This document shows, piece by piece, positions 1 to 10,369 of a DNA stretch of 31,909 nucleotides. This DNA is from Dictyocoela muelleri (lineage: Eukaryota > Microsporidia): positions 1-31,909 of the forward strand of contig SDVU01000011.1 in the NCBI GenBank assembly GCA_016256075.1, written 5' to 3'. The position numbers were made by a program, and so were the translations under genes. Numbering within the stretch: the first letter of the stretch is position 1; every line of letters begins with the position of its first letter. A model generated the notes under the pieces. It did not search any database, was not told where the DNA came from, and saw nothing but the letters and a program-made list of their open reading frames with translations.

Positions 1-583
1 TCTAATTTGGAAAAGAAAAATTAGGAAAGTGAAAATATTTGACGTTTTTAAAAAAAATAACCCGGGTTATTAAGCAGCAGAATATTTGCTATGTCGGTTA
101 TTATTCCGGTTTTTACATCTTAAATTTCATGAAGGCCCTAAAGCGGGTTAGTACATAAAACCTTATATGATTCTTAATGAGAAAAATTATCGGTTATTTC
201 ATCTTTGCATCTTTTCTTAGGTCAAATTATAATTAATTCTTTAACCTAGTTGAATAAACATTTTTTTTCTATTTATCGATTATATTTCCTTTACTATATT
301 CTTTGTACTTGATTCACAATTTGCTGAATTTTAAGATTAAAATAGCATCTAAATTTTGATGCATAGTTAAAAAATATATTGTTATTTTTTTATTTTTTAT
401 ACTCTTAGTCTTCGGGTCCAGATGTACATAAATGCATATTGATCACATTGACAAATTTGAATCTCCACAAAGCTATAATTTTCGTAAATTAATTGATATC
501 ACTGTGCGCACGACCAATTAATAATTAATTTTAAAAATATTAGTGGATAATTTTGAATGTATTATTAAATAATTTTGAATATA
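1..583. other. AT-rich non-coding stretch
   Basis: No coding signal, RNA gene or element end was recognised. A 16-bp palindrome centred on CCCGGG lies near position 63. Positions 540-580 hold two tandem copies of an AATTTTGAAT-type motif, directly before the element at 584. The same motif recurs just after that element and again near 3200-3240, so it is probably a local minisatellite. Confidence 0.5.
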
Positions 584-2193
584 CAGTGCTCTCCCCAAAT
601 TCACCACTTTCGGGGATTTAAAAAAAGTATGAATTACGGGGAAGCGAATTACGAGAAGTGGCGAATTACGGAGGGGGGGTGCGAATTACGGGGGTGACGA
701 ATTTTATTAGATTAAATTAAAAATAAAAAAATGGTCATTTTATTTATTAAAATAATCGATACAGAGTCCCCATTAGACCAAGAATTGGACCTGAAATGTG
801 GTCAAAAGGATAAGTTCTTGAAATGCTCTCGGGTCATATTCTTGTGAATCAGTTAAAAGATTTTTTTTATTAAAATGGCAATATACATACTAAAAATCAG
901 AGATTTTTATTGTATATATTACATTAAAAAAGTTAATTAAAACGATTCCCGATAATGTTACTCGAGGGCCTTTTAAAAACTTATCTTTTTCATTACTTTT
1001 TTAGGTCTAATTATTGGTCTATTTTGGGCACTGTCAGATTTTTTTAAGTATATCTTTTTTTTATAGACACATTTTAAACTTATAGACACATTTTTCCAAA
1101 GTTATGATCACATTTCTTTTAGAAGGTTAGATACATTTTTCATAGTTAAAGACCCATTTTTTAAGTTATAGACCCATTTTTCAGTGTTATAGACCCTTTT
1201 TATAGTGTTATATACTATTAATCTAGAGTTATTAATCATCCGCGGATTTCGTATGCTTAATTTTTTTTTGTACCCATTTTTTTGATCTCATATTTCCATA
1301 TCCAATTTTATCCATTATATTTAATCCTATTTTATTGCCCTTATTTTTTCATCATTTTTTTAACAAAGGTTAAAAATTTTCGTAAAAAAATATGGGTTAA
1401 AAATTATAAGTAAAAAAATATGGTTTGAAAAATTTGGGTTTAAAAATTTGGGTTATAAAAATATGGGTTAAAAAATATGGATTTAAAATATGGATTAAAA
1501 AGCAAGTATAAAAAGTAAGGGTAAAAAAATATGGTGAAAAAATGGTTATGGTTGAAAAAAAGCAGTGAAAAATACAGTATGAAAAAATATGGGTTGAAAA
1601 ATATGGGCTAAAAAATATGGTTTAAAAATAAGGGGGCAAAATAATGGTTAGAAATAAGGGTTAAAAATAAGGAATAAAAAAAATTAATCGGTGCAAATAA
1701 GCGTAATCATCTATAAATCCGTCAAAACAGGTCTATAAGTTTGAAAGGGGGTTTATAAGTTTGAAAATGGGATTTATAACCCTCAAAATATGGGTTTATA
1801 ACTTAAAAAATCGGTTTTATAACTTTAAAAAAATGGGTTTAGATCTTTCAAAAAGGGTTTATAACTTTGAAAAATGGTGTTTATAATTCTAATAAAAAGA
1901 GGTTTTACTTTAAACCCTGTATAACTGTGAAAAAATGGGTTGATTACTTGTAAAAAATAAGTCTATAACTTGAAAAACACTATAAGAAAATAAAAATTTT
2001 TTATGATGGCGAATTTTGTGTGGGGTGGGGGAACAGGGATCTCGCCTTAATCAAATAAGAGAAATACATAAAAAAATTAGAAGAGAATTCATGGTGGTGG
2101 TGAATTCAGGAGGTGTTGTGAATTCGGGGAAGTGGTGAATTTAGAGAAGGGGATGATTTTACAAGGGTTAATTTGAAGAGGGGAGGAAGACTG
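584..2193. mobile_element. Non-autonomous pogo-like DNA element, about 1.6 kb
   Basis: The ends are CAGTGCTCTCCCC on the left and GAGGGGAGGAAGACTG on the right, which are imperfect inverted copies, flanked by TA on both sides (582-583 and 2194-2195). CAG...CTG ends with a TA duplication are typical of the Tc1/mariner-pogo group. Near both ends the module AGTGGTGAATT/GCGAATTACGG is repeated several times, as expected for subterminal transposase-binding repeats. The interior has three blocks of degenerate ~20-bp units: TATAGACCCATTTTT at about 1050-1240, AAAAATATGGGTTA at about 1380-1680, and TTATAAGTTTGAAAATGGG at about 1725-1975. The first and third blocks are inverted relative to each other. 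No transposase reading frame is present. Confidence 0.65.
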
Positions 2194-2639
2194 TATTAAT
2201 GAATAATTTTAAATGTTAATGTTCCAAATAAGTCTCATTTTTGAAATGGTATTTTTTGATTTACTCTTTTGTCCATTCAAATGGTATTAAATTTTGAAGA
2301 TTATGAAGATTTATATTTCAATATCTGCAATCGGATATAAAATAAAAACTGTTTAAATGTGGCTCAAAAGATAGACGGGTCTCGAAAAAAGTTGTTAGCA
2401 TGTTGTAGTTAGAAATATTGTGGAAACATATTTTAAATATTCCTTGGTACAATTTCACAGGCAGGATAGATAAAAATTTAAAATAATTGTTTATTTTAGA
2501 TAGATGGTTTTCAGGTATTCTGTGTGTGAAATAGAGAAAGGTCTCAGATCTACCTCACAAAATTGTTTTTAAAGTTTAAAGAAAATTGAAAAAAAAACAA
2601 ATATAATTGAAAAGTATAATAAAATGATAAAAATAGGAG
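2194..2639. other. AT-rich spacer, possible decayed Merlin 5' part
   Basis: Nothing clear is visible. It directly precedes the Merlin transposase remnant at 2640 and may contain its eroded N-terminal zinc-ribbon region, but I could not recognise that region. Confidence 0.35.
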
Positions 2640-2985
2640 AAGTGAAATGATTGTTGAAATAGAAGAATTCAAGTTTATTAAAGTAAAATATGCATAAGAA
2701 CATAAAGTAGATGATGTATGGATTTTAGGAGCCGTGAAAATAAACTATGAAAGGAAAATAATTTTGAAAAAATAAAAAAAAGATCAAAAAAAATAAATAA
2801 TTTCTTAGAAATATATATTTTTTTCTGATTCTATTATATATACTGATGGTTGTAGAGGTTATTCTGATGTGAAAAGATGTTTTTTAGATCATAAAAATGT
2901 TAATAGTTATGATGAATACATTATATTTTCACCTTAACACAAATTGAAACTATTGAAGGTTGTTGGTCAGTTATATAAAGTGTAA
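2640..2985 (+). pseudogene. IS1595/Merlin (ISXO2-like) transposase remnant
   Basis: Two blocks of an ISXO2-like DDE transposase can be read on the plus strand. The first, at about 2640-2740, reads MIVEIEEFKFIKVKY and then DDVWILGAVK. This matches the family pattern around the first catalytic aspartate (VEIDESKF..RKY...VWVFG), but here the aspartate has become glutamate and a stop lies between the two stretches. The second, from 2827, reads IYTDGCRGYSDV with the second catalytic aspartate, followed about 35 codons later in another frame by QIETIEGCW, matching the family's HTQTIEG.W around the third acidic residue. No terminal inverted repeats were found around it. It is a different lineage from elements A (3440-4328) and C (22007-22782). 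It is dead. Confidence 0.7.
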
Positions 2986-3349
2986 TTTGCTTTCCTTATT
3001 GAATTTAAAAGCCAATTGATGTGTATATTTTAAGATTTGTAATAAATAGTAATGAAAAAATGATTATTTTGAATTTTTTATTAAATTTATTTTATAAATA
3101 TTTTTTAGGTTTTTTTATTTATTGTACACAAGCAAATCAAAAATAAGAAACACCCGCGAAAATGCAAACTAATTTAGCGCAAGCTCCATTTTTGAATATA
3201 TTAATAAATAATTTTGAACATATTTATGAATAATTTGAATAATTAATGAATCCTTTTTTTTTATATATATGAATAACCCTGTAATAGGCCTACAATTAAA
3301 AATATGGGTTTTATGATAAAATTTAATTAATAGGCTCTCTGAAAATTGT
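2986..3349. other. AT-rich spacer
   Basis: No gene or element was recognised. Positions 3200-3240 carry the AATAATTTTGAA-type minisatellite motif also seen next to the element at 584-2193. Confidence 0.4.
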
Positions 3350-3353
3350 GGAT

Positions 3354-3393
3354 CTACACCATTAGATTCCCCCGGGGGAATCTAATGGGGTAG
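3354..3393. repeat. Palindromic doubled terminal repeat of element A
   Basis: A 40-bp near-perfect palindrome (two 20-bp arms with one mismatch) is centred on CCCCC|GGGGG between 3373 and 3374. Each arm is a copy of the element's own terminal inverted repeat, so two ends meet head to head. It lies downstream of the minus-strand transposase and could fold as a hairpin in its transcript. Confidence 0.85.
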
Positions 3394-3439
3394 GTTTTTA
3401 ATTAAAAATAAATATAATAATAAAAAATAGCTACTAATT

Positions 3440-4328
3440 AACACTTTAATATTTCAAGAATTGAGTGATGCAATTGACCTCGGTGATTAAAAATAATCCA
3501 AAAAATTCTTTAAAAACACATCTCTTTTAACTGTAAGTACTCCCATTCTTTTTTTGATCTCAGACTTTAGGCAATTATTGAAGCTTTCAATTGCCTGGGT
3601 GTTTACGCCGGTTTCCCTGTTTACGAAGTTATACTTGTGGCAAACAGTTCCGAGAATAAATCCTCGACCTGCTAGGCTTCTGTAAGAAGCATGTTCATCT
3701 GTGAGGATAGTTCTCCCCGAAATTACTTGATTGCAAATAATTTGTATGAGTGTAACTTATAGCTTGTTTGGAATGATTTTTGCAAATGCTCTAGTAATAC
3801 CCTGATCATATTCGAAAATGCATAAGGCATCAATTCTATTGAAGCTGATCTACCCCGATGAGATTTACACTCAAAATTAAGAATAGTCTCATCTACTTGT
3901 ACAATTTTTCTCAGGACCGCCAAGCTTACACGTCGAGAAATCAGTATCAGGCATTCTTCTAACAAGCTCCTTGATAATGGCCTCGACTGTTTTCTCATTT
4001 ATATCAAGAGAAGCTTTAATGCTATGCATTGGCTGCCTTGACGATATTTCGCCAGACAGCGTAATACAATCCGGATGTCTAGCCGAAAGTTTTCGAAAAA
4101 TGAATTTTTTCGAAACGAGGTATAACTTTTAAAGTTACGACAATCCCGAGTTGTACATCGCCAGGCGAATCTATCTACATTTTTCTTATATTTATTAAGA
4201 CTCATAAATGTATTGCAAGATTGGCAAAGAAGTTCTGGTTGAATGAGTTTTTCGTTTAATAGGAATTCCATAAGTTGGCGTTCGTTATAACTACCAACAA
4301 TACTTTCTATAAAATTTATCGATAGCAT
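3440..4328 (-). pseudogene. ISXO2-like (IS1595/Merlin) transposase of element A
   Basis: A DDE transposase catalysing cut-and-paste of element A, about 295 codons and close to full family length. The N-terminal part (from 4328) has a zinc ribbon, with CQSCNTF followed by WRCTTRDCRNFK. Next come the first catalytic block IVQVDETILNFECKSHRGR (aspartate codon 3891-3893), the second block GRTILTDEHASYRSL (aspartate 3697-3699), the VCHKYNFVNRETGVNTQAIE block with the third acidic residue, and a C-terminal tail with FNHRGQL that ends near 3440. The reading frame is interrupted several times: a stop after about 109 codons and frame changes around 3990, 3850, 3720 and 3500. Base composition is clearly less AT-rich than the surroundings. 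The start is the ATG at 4328, just inside the right terminal repeat. All three catalytic positions survive, so decay is recent to moderate. Confidence 0.85.
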
Positions 4329-4460
4329 AAGGGTCTTTTAAAATTTTTTTATTATGGGGGGAATCTAATTGGGTAGGTCCAATATCCTTTTAAATTTTTA
4401 AATTGTATTTTTTAGTTTTAAAATTGTTTAAAAATATGATTTTTTTTCTAAAAATAACCC

Positions 4461-4500
4461 CCCCGCTTTTCGTCAGAAAGTGCATTTTGTCTGAAAAAGC
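4461..4500. repeat. Possible end of a MITE related to the 23244-29841 outer element
   Basis: The stretch CCCGCTTTTCGTCAGAAAGT followed by TTTTGTCTGAAAAA resembles the terminal repeat seen at 23262-23295 (CCCGTTTGTCAGAAGT, then TTTGTCAGAAAAA). No matching second end was found nearby, so this is only a similarity. Confidence 0.25.
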
Positions 4501-4532
4501 GTTTCAGCTGAATTAGAACTTCGGTTAAATCC

Positions 4533-4616
4533 GACCGAAACGGTGACGTCAGCGGATTCAAAACAGGTGCTTAATTGCAGCGTTCGATAGTGCTTACAAC
4601 TGAGCTATCTGGCTGC
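4533..4616 (-). mobile_element. tRNA-like SINE head, truncated (copy 4)
   Basis: Read on the minus strand, this has an A box (TAGCTCAGTTGTAAGC) and a B-box-like segment (GTTTTGAATCC). They are followed by CGCTGACGTCAC, the same junction found after the B box in the full SINE at 16881-17342. The rest of the SINE body is absent. It cannot be a functional tRNA because the 3' acceptor half does not pair with the 5' half (CAGCCAGA). Confidence 0.6.
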
Positions 4617-4619
4617 ACA

Positions 4620-4992
4620 ATCAGAGATAACAAAAAAAATAACTGTTTTAATGATTAATTTTTTTTCAAGTGATAATTAAAAATACAGAGTTATTTTCAA
4701 AAATAATTAAAACATCGTATAAAATCTTTAATCGATAATAATGAATGATCTTAAAAATTCATAAGAAGTGATCAAATATTTATTTAGAAATGAAAAGGGT
4801 GTCGTATATTATAAATAAAGTCGAGTATAAAAATAATTTCTATTTAAGAAATATTTTGATGATAATAAAATTGAACTTTGAAGTTATGAATCTATTCCAA
4901 AATTTCCCCTGCAAAAAAATTGATTATTATTTTTTTCAAAAAAAATAAAATTTTAATAAATGAAAAAAAGAATAATTTAATGTCTTAAACAA
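4620..4992. other. AT-rich spacer
   Basis: No gene, repeat end or coding similarity was recognised between the truncated SINE head and SINE copy 1. Confidence 0.4.
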
Positions 4993-5455
4993 TGCTAGAT
5001 AGCTCAGTGGTTAAAACTCTCGAATGTAAAATTTAAGTATCGAGGTTAGAATTATTTTAAAGTCACTCTATAATAAATAATGGGGAATGACACAAAGCGG
5101 TCAAAAACTATAGAAATATAGTAGTAATATACAGTTGTTCCACTGATATAGCTGGTTAAGATTTGTTCTAATATGAAAATGAAGCAGGAGGAAATATCTT
5201 AGGTGTGGAGATGAGTGCACCGACTCATAATGACAAAATTAAGTAGTAATAAAATAAAAATTCATGAAAAGTTATTAATTACCTGTATCCTGCCGAGTAA
5301 TTGATAAAACGAAAATCACATATATACAGCTGGGCTTCATGATAGCTTAGTAAGAGGCGTATTATCAGAACGCCAGGAACCAAAGGTCTAAAGATCCAGG
5401 TCGAAGAAACTCTCCAGGTTGGCAGCAATATGTTGTCAGCATGTAATTTATATGG
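4993..5455 (+). mobile_element. tRNA-derived SINE, copy 1 (about 463 bp)
   Basis: It starts with a tRNA-like head, A box TAGCTCAGTGGTTAA, with a degraded B box (GGTTAGAATT). The body is shared with copies at 7838-8256 and 16881-17342. Two further A-box-like segments follow: TATAGCTGGTTAAGA near 5149 and ATAGCTTAGTAAGAGG near 5342. After the last one, GGCGT...ACGCC forms a 5-bp stem where a tRNA anticodon arm would lie. No poly(A) tail or target duplication was seen. SINEs are non-autonomous retroposons transcribed by RNA polymerase III, and the enzyme that mobilised this one is not in the window. Confidence 0.75.
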
Positions 5456-5910
5456 TATTAAATAACAAATTAAGCATTTTTTTAACAAATAATTTTAACG
5501 TAATTTTTTATTATGTCCTAAATTTTGACCGGGTAAAATTTTTTGACTAGATATGAAGTTTTTTATGAGAAAAAAATATAGTTAATAGTTTCAAATTTTT
5601 AATATTAAAACATTTCTCGATAAATACGGAAAATGATGAAAAAGTATGATATCAAAATTTAAAATAATAATTAAATTGTGATATAAAGAGAATACTTTTA
5701 ATAAATAATTTAATAATACTGTTCGCAGATTTTATGGCCTTTCGTTATTAGAAGTTTTGAAAAAAAATTTGGTTTAAATAAAGTAAATATATATATAATA
5801 TTTCCCTTTTAATAAAGTTAAATTTACATATAAAAAATTTATATCACGTTTAATTTAACAGAGAATTAAAAATTATAAAAAAGGAAACTATTTTTAATAT
5901 TTTTAGGCTG
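5456..5910. other. AT-rich spacer
   Basis: Nothing recognised; mostly A/T homopolymer runs between SINE copy 1 and the MULE left terminal repeat. Confidence 0.4.
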
Positions 5911-7506
5911 GTTCGCAACTCAGACAACTGGGCTGTGTTGCGAATTTTTTAGCTCAAAAATTATGCCCCCCTAATGAAAAAATTTTAATCACCAAAATAT
6001 CGAAAAAATTAAATCACAAAGAGGAAAAACAATCGTATTATTTGAAGGTTATTGCTATAGATAAAGATGTAGCTACCCTTCCGAAGATGTGTGGAGGTAT
6101 CGTGTAGATAAATGTCCCGGTATGTTAAAAGCACATAAGGTTGATACTTTTATTATTGAAAAAAAAACATTTCCATTTTCAAAATTTTACCCTAAACGAA
6201 GCACTTTACACAACCAATAGTATAAAAGAAAGATCAATCATACTACTGAAATCTCCAGAAATATAATTAATACATACATTAAAAACATTTCCTATGAATC
6301 AATTAATTTTTGCCTATCTATATTAATTTACAGAAAAAAAATTCAAGAGAAAGAAATAGAAACTATATAAATTCAAATCCATAAAACGATATTCCCGAAT
6401 CGATAAAATTTACATATAAGGGTGATTTATTTTATCTATTCGACACAGGCATTAATTGTTCTGATGGAGTAATTATTTTTAGCACCGAAACAAATATTCT
6501 TCACCTAAGCCCATGCAAAGTTTGGATTGCTTACGGTACTTTCAGGTCATGCCCTTCAAATTTTTACCAACTTTATACTATACTTGGACTTTATAATGGA
6601 CGAACATTTCCTGTCTGCTATTTATTAATGACGACAAAATCTCAGAAAGCGTATGAAATCGGGTTTAATTTTTTATTGAAGAAATGTGTGAATCACTCGA
6701 AAAACATAATAATTGATTTTTAACAAGCGGCGTATTTAGCTTTTTCGAATTTATTTCCAGACACGGCAATAAATGGGTATTTTTTCCATCTTTGCCAAAA
6801 CATATATATAAACATTCTGAGAAATTTTCTGTCAAAAAAAAATATAAATCAAACCCAGATTTCAGGCTCACATCCAAAATGATTATGCCATTTAATTCTA
6901 TACCAATTGATTCAATAAGTGAATATTTAATGGAATTTGAAAAATATATTATAAACAAGGAATAGTATAATGAAATTTTAAAGAATCGGCAAGGGTGTAA
7001 GCATAGTTATTTAAATAATGATCAATCAAAAATGTCCGTTTTTGACATTTTTTTTTAGTCTTTATATCAAAGAATTAATGAATGAACACCATTGACTACG
7101 AATGCTATCGAAGGATGGCACAGATATTTGAATTTTAACGTTCGAATATACAAACCAAATATTCCAATTTTAGTCGAAGAATTAAAAAAAGAACAATTGA
7201 AAATTGAATACAAAATGACTAAAATACTGTATGAAGTTATAAAAAATGGGACTTCTAATAATTTTGATAATGGTGAAAAAATTTTAAACGCAATAAGAAA
7301 TTGCAAAAATTGCACATGTATTGCTTTTTTAATCTACATGGTAAGTATTTTTTAAGTAAAGACTGATTAATTTAAAATTTGGTGAAAATTTCTTTATTTA
7401 TTATTTATCGGATTTTTTCTTTTCTATTTTTTTTTCAAAATATATGTTTTTAAAAATTTAGCCTGAAAAATTAGCAATTCAACCTACTTGGCTGAGTTGC
7501 GACTCA
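5911..7506 (+). mobile_element. MULE-type DNA transposon with terminal inverted repeats
   Basis: The left end (5911-5950, beginning GTTCGCAACTCAG) and the right end (7465-7506, ending CTGAGTTGCGACTC) are inverted copies over about 40 bp, with several mismatches. They enclose a plus-strand FLYWCH plus MULE transposase. The size of 1.6 kb is short for a MULE but long enough for the transposase. A target-site duplication is not evident. Confidence 0.75.
6040..7355 (+). pseudogene. MULE transposase with FLYWCH zinc finger (degraded)
   Basis: The order of domains is that of animal and microsporidian MULE transposases. A FLYWCH-type zinc finger lies at about 6044-6150 (EGYCYR, then VWRYRVDKCPG, the expected W and Cys spacing). 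The MULE DDE core at about 6470-6960 shows GTFRSCPSNFYQLYTILG, then PVCYLLMTTKSQKAY, NIIIDF and INGYFFHLCQNIY. A C-terminal block from 7092 shows TTNAIEGWHR. The second catalytic aspartate (6715-6717) and the terminal glutamate (7110-7112) remain. The first aspartate, expected before GTF, reads as tyrosine (TAC, 6532-6534), and the residue after IIIDF is a stop. Several stops and frame changes also occur between the zinc finger and the core. The element cannot make its own transposase. Confidence 0.75.
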
Positions 7507-7837
7507 AAGTTTTTTTACTTTATTTAAAATAAACCTTTTTTAATAACCTTTTTTTTCCAAAACGCCTTATATTAACAAAAAGGCCTTATAATCAACATGA
7601 ACCTAACTATTTTATTTATTTTATTAAAATTTCAAGATATCATATTGCTAACATATTTCACGCGCAGTGAGCAATAACTATTAATAAAAAAAAATCATGA
7701 ATAAGGCAAATAAATTCAATGGCACATAAAAAAAAGCAACTAAAAGAAAATATTTAATTTTTAACTCAATCATATATTTTTTGCCTTATTTAATCAAAAA
7801 TAGGTGAATGAATATCATGATGAGAATATTTATAATT
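7507..7837. other. AT-rich spacer
   Basis: No coding similarity or repeat structure was recognised between the MULE and SINE copy 2. Confidence 0.4.
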
Positions 7838-8256
7838 ACTAACCGGTGAGTTGTCTCCTACCATTATCTTTAGACTTTTTGTTCTCTGCATCTAAATAAT
7901 ACGATATTACCAAGCTATGCAGTAATTATTTATACACGATTTTCGTTTTATCAATGACTTAGCAGGATAAAGATAATTAGGGTGTTTTTCATTAATTTTT
8001 TATTTCACTACTTTTTGCAGAGATATATCACCGAGTTGCTTTCTAAATCTAGAAAGTCATTTATGCTTCATTGTCATATTAGACCAAGTCTTAATCAGCT
8101 ATACCACACTGGAACAACTGTATATTAATACTATATTTCTATAGTTTTTGACCGCTTAATGTTATTCCCTCATTATTTATTAAAGAGTGACGTCAGTGAA
8201 ATTCGAACCGCGATACATATTTAATTCAACAGTGTTAACCACTGAGCTATCTGACC
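7838..8256 (-). mobile_element. tRNA-derived SINE, copy 2
   Basis: Minus-strand copy of the SINE at 4993-5455 and 16881-17342. The head ends at 8256 with A box TAGCTCAGTGGTTAA and B box GGTTCGAATTTC followed by ACTGACGTCAC. The middle A-box-like module (TATAGCTGATTAAGA) is conserved and the third module (TAGCTTGGTAATA) is more diverged. The tail is shorter or eroded at about 7838. It is more diverged from copy 3 than copy 1 is in the distal part. Confidence 0.75.
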
Positions 8257-8749
8257 AAAAAAATATTTCATAAAGTAAAAATTATACATTAAAATTTAGT
8301 ATTATAAAATTTTACAATAGATTAGATTTCATGTAAATAGTCCATTGACAAATAATAAAAAAAAAAACAGGAGGGACAGTAAAAATTCTAGAAAACAAAA
8401 AAAATACTGAAAACCTTTTCATTTTATATGCCAATTTTTTAAAAATAAAAATTTACCTTTCTTTTAAGAAAATAAAGCATGCAAGCTGGTCTTTCTATAC
8501 TTTTCTCATCAATTTTATTTTTAAGTGAGTAAACTAATCCCAAATTCTCTGCAATAATTTAAAAAATTATTTTCAAGATTATATGCACACTTTTTTCGCC
8601 TCAAAACGAGTTAAAGTTTTATCATCAAATTTAGATATTTCAGGATGCATATCAAATGACTCTAATGAGTGTTTTCTTCATTTTTTTCCAATTTTTATAT
8701 TTAAAAATTCATCTTTAATTTATATATAAAACAAAATTTTTTCAATCTT

Positions 8750-10248
8750 CTAGAAAACATGTAACTTCATTATAAATAACATCTGATTTATTTGATAAAA
8801 AAGGGTATGATCTAAAAATGTATTCTTAATCGACTTATCAAAAAAAATTTAATATTGTTTCTTTTGAAACATTTTTCCATGACTCTAAAATTAATTTTAA
8901 AGAATCTATAAGTCCAAATTTTTTAATTTCATTTTTGATTTTTTTTAAAATTGAGAAAATATATTTTTAAATTTAACTTTCTTTTATAGTGACTCTTAAA
9001 TGACTTTATAATATTTGGTCTAACGGCTGAATTCGTGAAATCACATTAAGTAGATAAAATAAAAGTTCTAAATTGTTGTATGATAATATACCGTCGAAAC
9101 AGGAGTGTTATCTAATGTCAGAAATATTTTCCTATTTTTATTTTTCTTCTTTAAATTCAATTTATCAAGCCTTCTATTAAAAATAATTAAACTCATTCAG
9201 GATTTATTGTTATATTCATATGTTATTTTTAATTTTTTTAAATCCAAATCTTTAAATCCTCTAGGTCAGGGGTCGACAACCTTTTTATTCAAGATTGACT
9301 CACGATCATAGCAAAAACACAGATGGGTACAAATTATACCAAATGAATAAAAAACACATTATATGCCCAAAACTATTTGATTCCATATAGACTTTGCATA
9401 AAATTTTTTGCTTAAATTTGCAAAATTAATTAAATTTAAAAATAATTAGCAAAAAATTGAAACTTTTAAGCTTAGGTGATTTTTAAAAATTTTTTTTCGA
9501 GTGAAATATTTAAAAGCTTCAAGGGTACACCCAAAACCTCTCTCAGGTAGAATTCCTCGCGGGTACGCTTTCTCGACATTTGTTCCATGTGATATTATTC
9601 TTCATATTAATAGAGGATCTAGATTTTCACCAGCAATAGAAAAATTGTTGCATGGTCCTTTGAAAACTTTCCACTGATTTAATTTTCATTTTTGAAACAC
9701 GAAGTTTTATTTCGTGTATTTTATAAAATACTCCTTCTCATTACAGTTAAAAATATTTTCAGGTTTATATTCTTGTTATTTTTTCCATTTTGTTCCTTGA
9801 AATTAATTATTGTATTATCATTTACAAAACCAGACTCCTCGTAATTTTTTTATTTCATATATTATGTCTTAAATTAAATTTTTACAGCCATCCATTAAAA
9901 GCCTTGAAATTTTTAATTTCATATAAATTCGCCAATTCAAGATACATTTCTTTCATGTTGATATCTTGTATTTTGCAAAAATTTTTCTTCTTAAAATTAA
10001 ACCACCCAATAAATTTTTCGTCAAAAGTTCAGTTTTAAATTTTTTTATGTTTATTCTTTTGATTATATATTAGCAGATAATAAGATATCTTTATTTTTCA
10101 AAATATCATTAACTGATGATATAGGTATTGTAAATCTCAAACTTATTTCTCTTTGTCTAATATTCGGATTATTTTGTTTGAATATGATAATTTCCTTTTT
10201 ATTTTTATAATTTAAACGTTTTCTGGTTGTTTTTTTGTGATTATTCAT
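8750..10248 (-). pseudogene. pogo/Tigger-type transposase P1 (DDE_1), strongly decayed
   Basis: Read on the minus strand from the ATG at 10248. An N-terminal psq/CENP-B-type helix-turn-helix (TRKRLNYKNKKEIIIFK...SVNDILKNKD) is followed by a CENP-B-type second HTH (about 10030-9880: DEKFIGWFN, YEIKNFKAFNGWLKNF). The DDE_1 core comes next: NIFNCNE, where the first catalytic aspartate is replaced by asparagine, then SGKFSKDHATIFLL. Further on, RKIFLTLDNT holds the second aspartate (9110-9112), followed by an IQPLDQ-like trace and the helical C-terminus (SLKLILESWKNVSKETI, near 8880). Many stops and frame changes occur. A roughly 280-bp stretch at about 9260-9540 does not fit the protein and begins with a hAT-like end. 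Confidence 0.7.
9266..9540. mobile_element. Possible hAT-like insertion within P1
   Basis: It begins CAGGGGTCGACAACCTTTTT, very close to the widespread hAT (Charlie-type) terminal motif CAGGGGTCGGCAAACT, and it interrupts the P1 transposase similarity. The opposite inverted end was not found. A weak candidate for the duplicated target is CTCTAGGT before it and CTCTCAGGT near 9530. Coordinates on the right are approximate. Confidence 0.35.
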
Positions 10249-10369
10249 TATTTTTTGAAGTTATCAAAGCTTATTTTTTGTCCGAAATAAAAAAAATACC
10301 TTTATTACGGCATGTAGAGGTAATTTTACCTGTAAAATTTCGCAAATAATTATTTTATAATGAAAAAAT

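Larger units (their letters stand above)
3350..4380 (-). mobile_element. Merlin/IS1595-family transposon A
   Basis: The outer ends are GGATCTACACCATTAGATTC on the left (3350) and its inverted partner on the right, which reads GGACCTACCCAATTAGATTC from 4380 inward. Only two positions differ within those 20, and both are followed by a run of C. The element encodes an ISXO2-like transposase on the minus strand. An 8-9 bp target duplication is expected for Merlin but is not visible. The left end is doubled into a 40-bp palindrome (see the separate entry), whereas the right end is single. Confidence 0.75.

Noticed and set aside
55-70. 16-bp palindrome on CCCGGG as another doubled Merlin end
   Set aside because: Arms are only 8 bp, lack the Merlin end sequence, and no partner end was found.
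5279-5488. 69-codon minus-strand open frame
   Set aside because: It lies antisense inside SINE copy 1 and is not conserved as a frame in copies 2 and 3.
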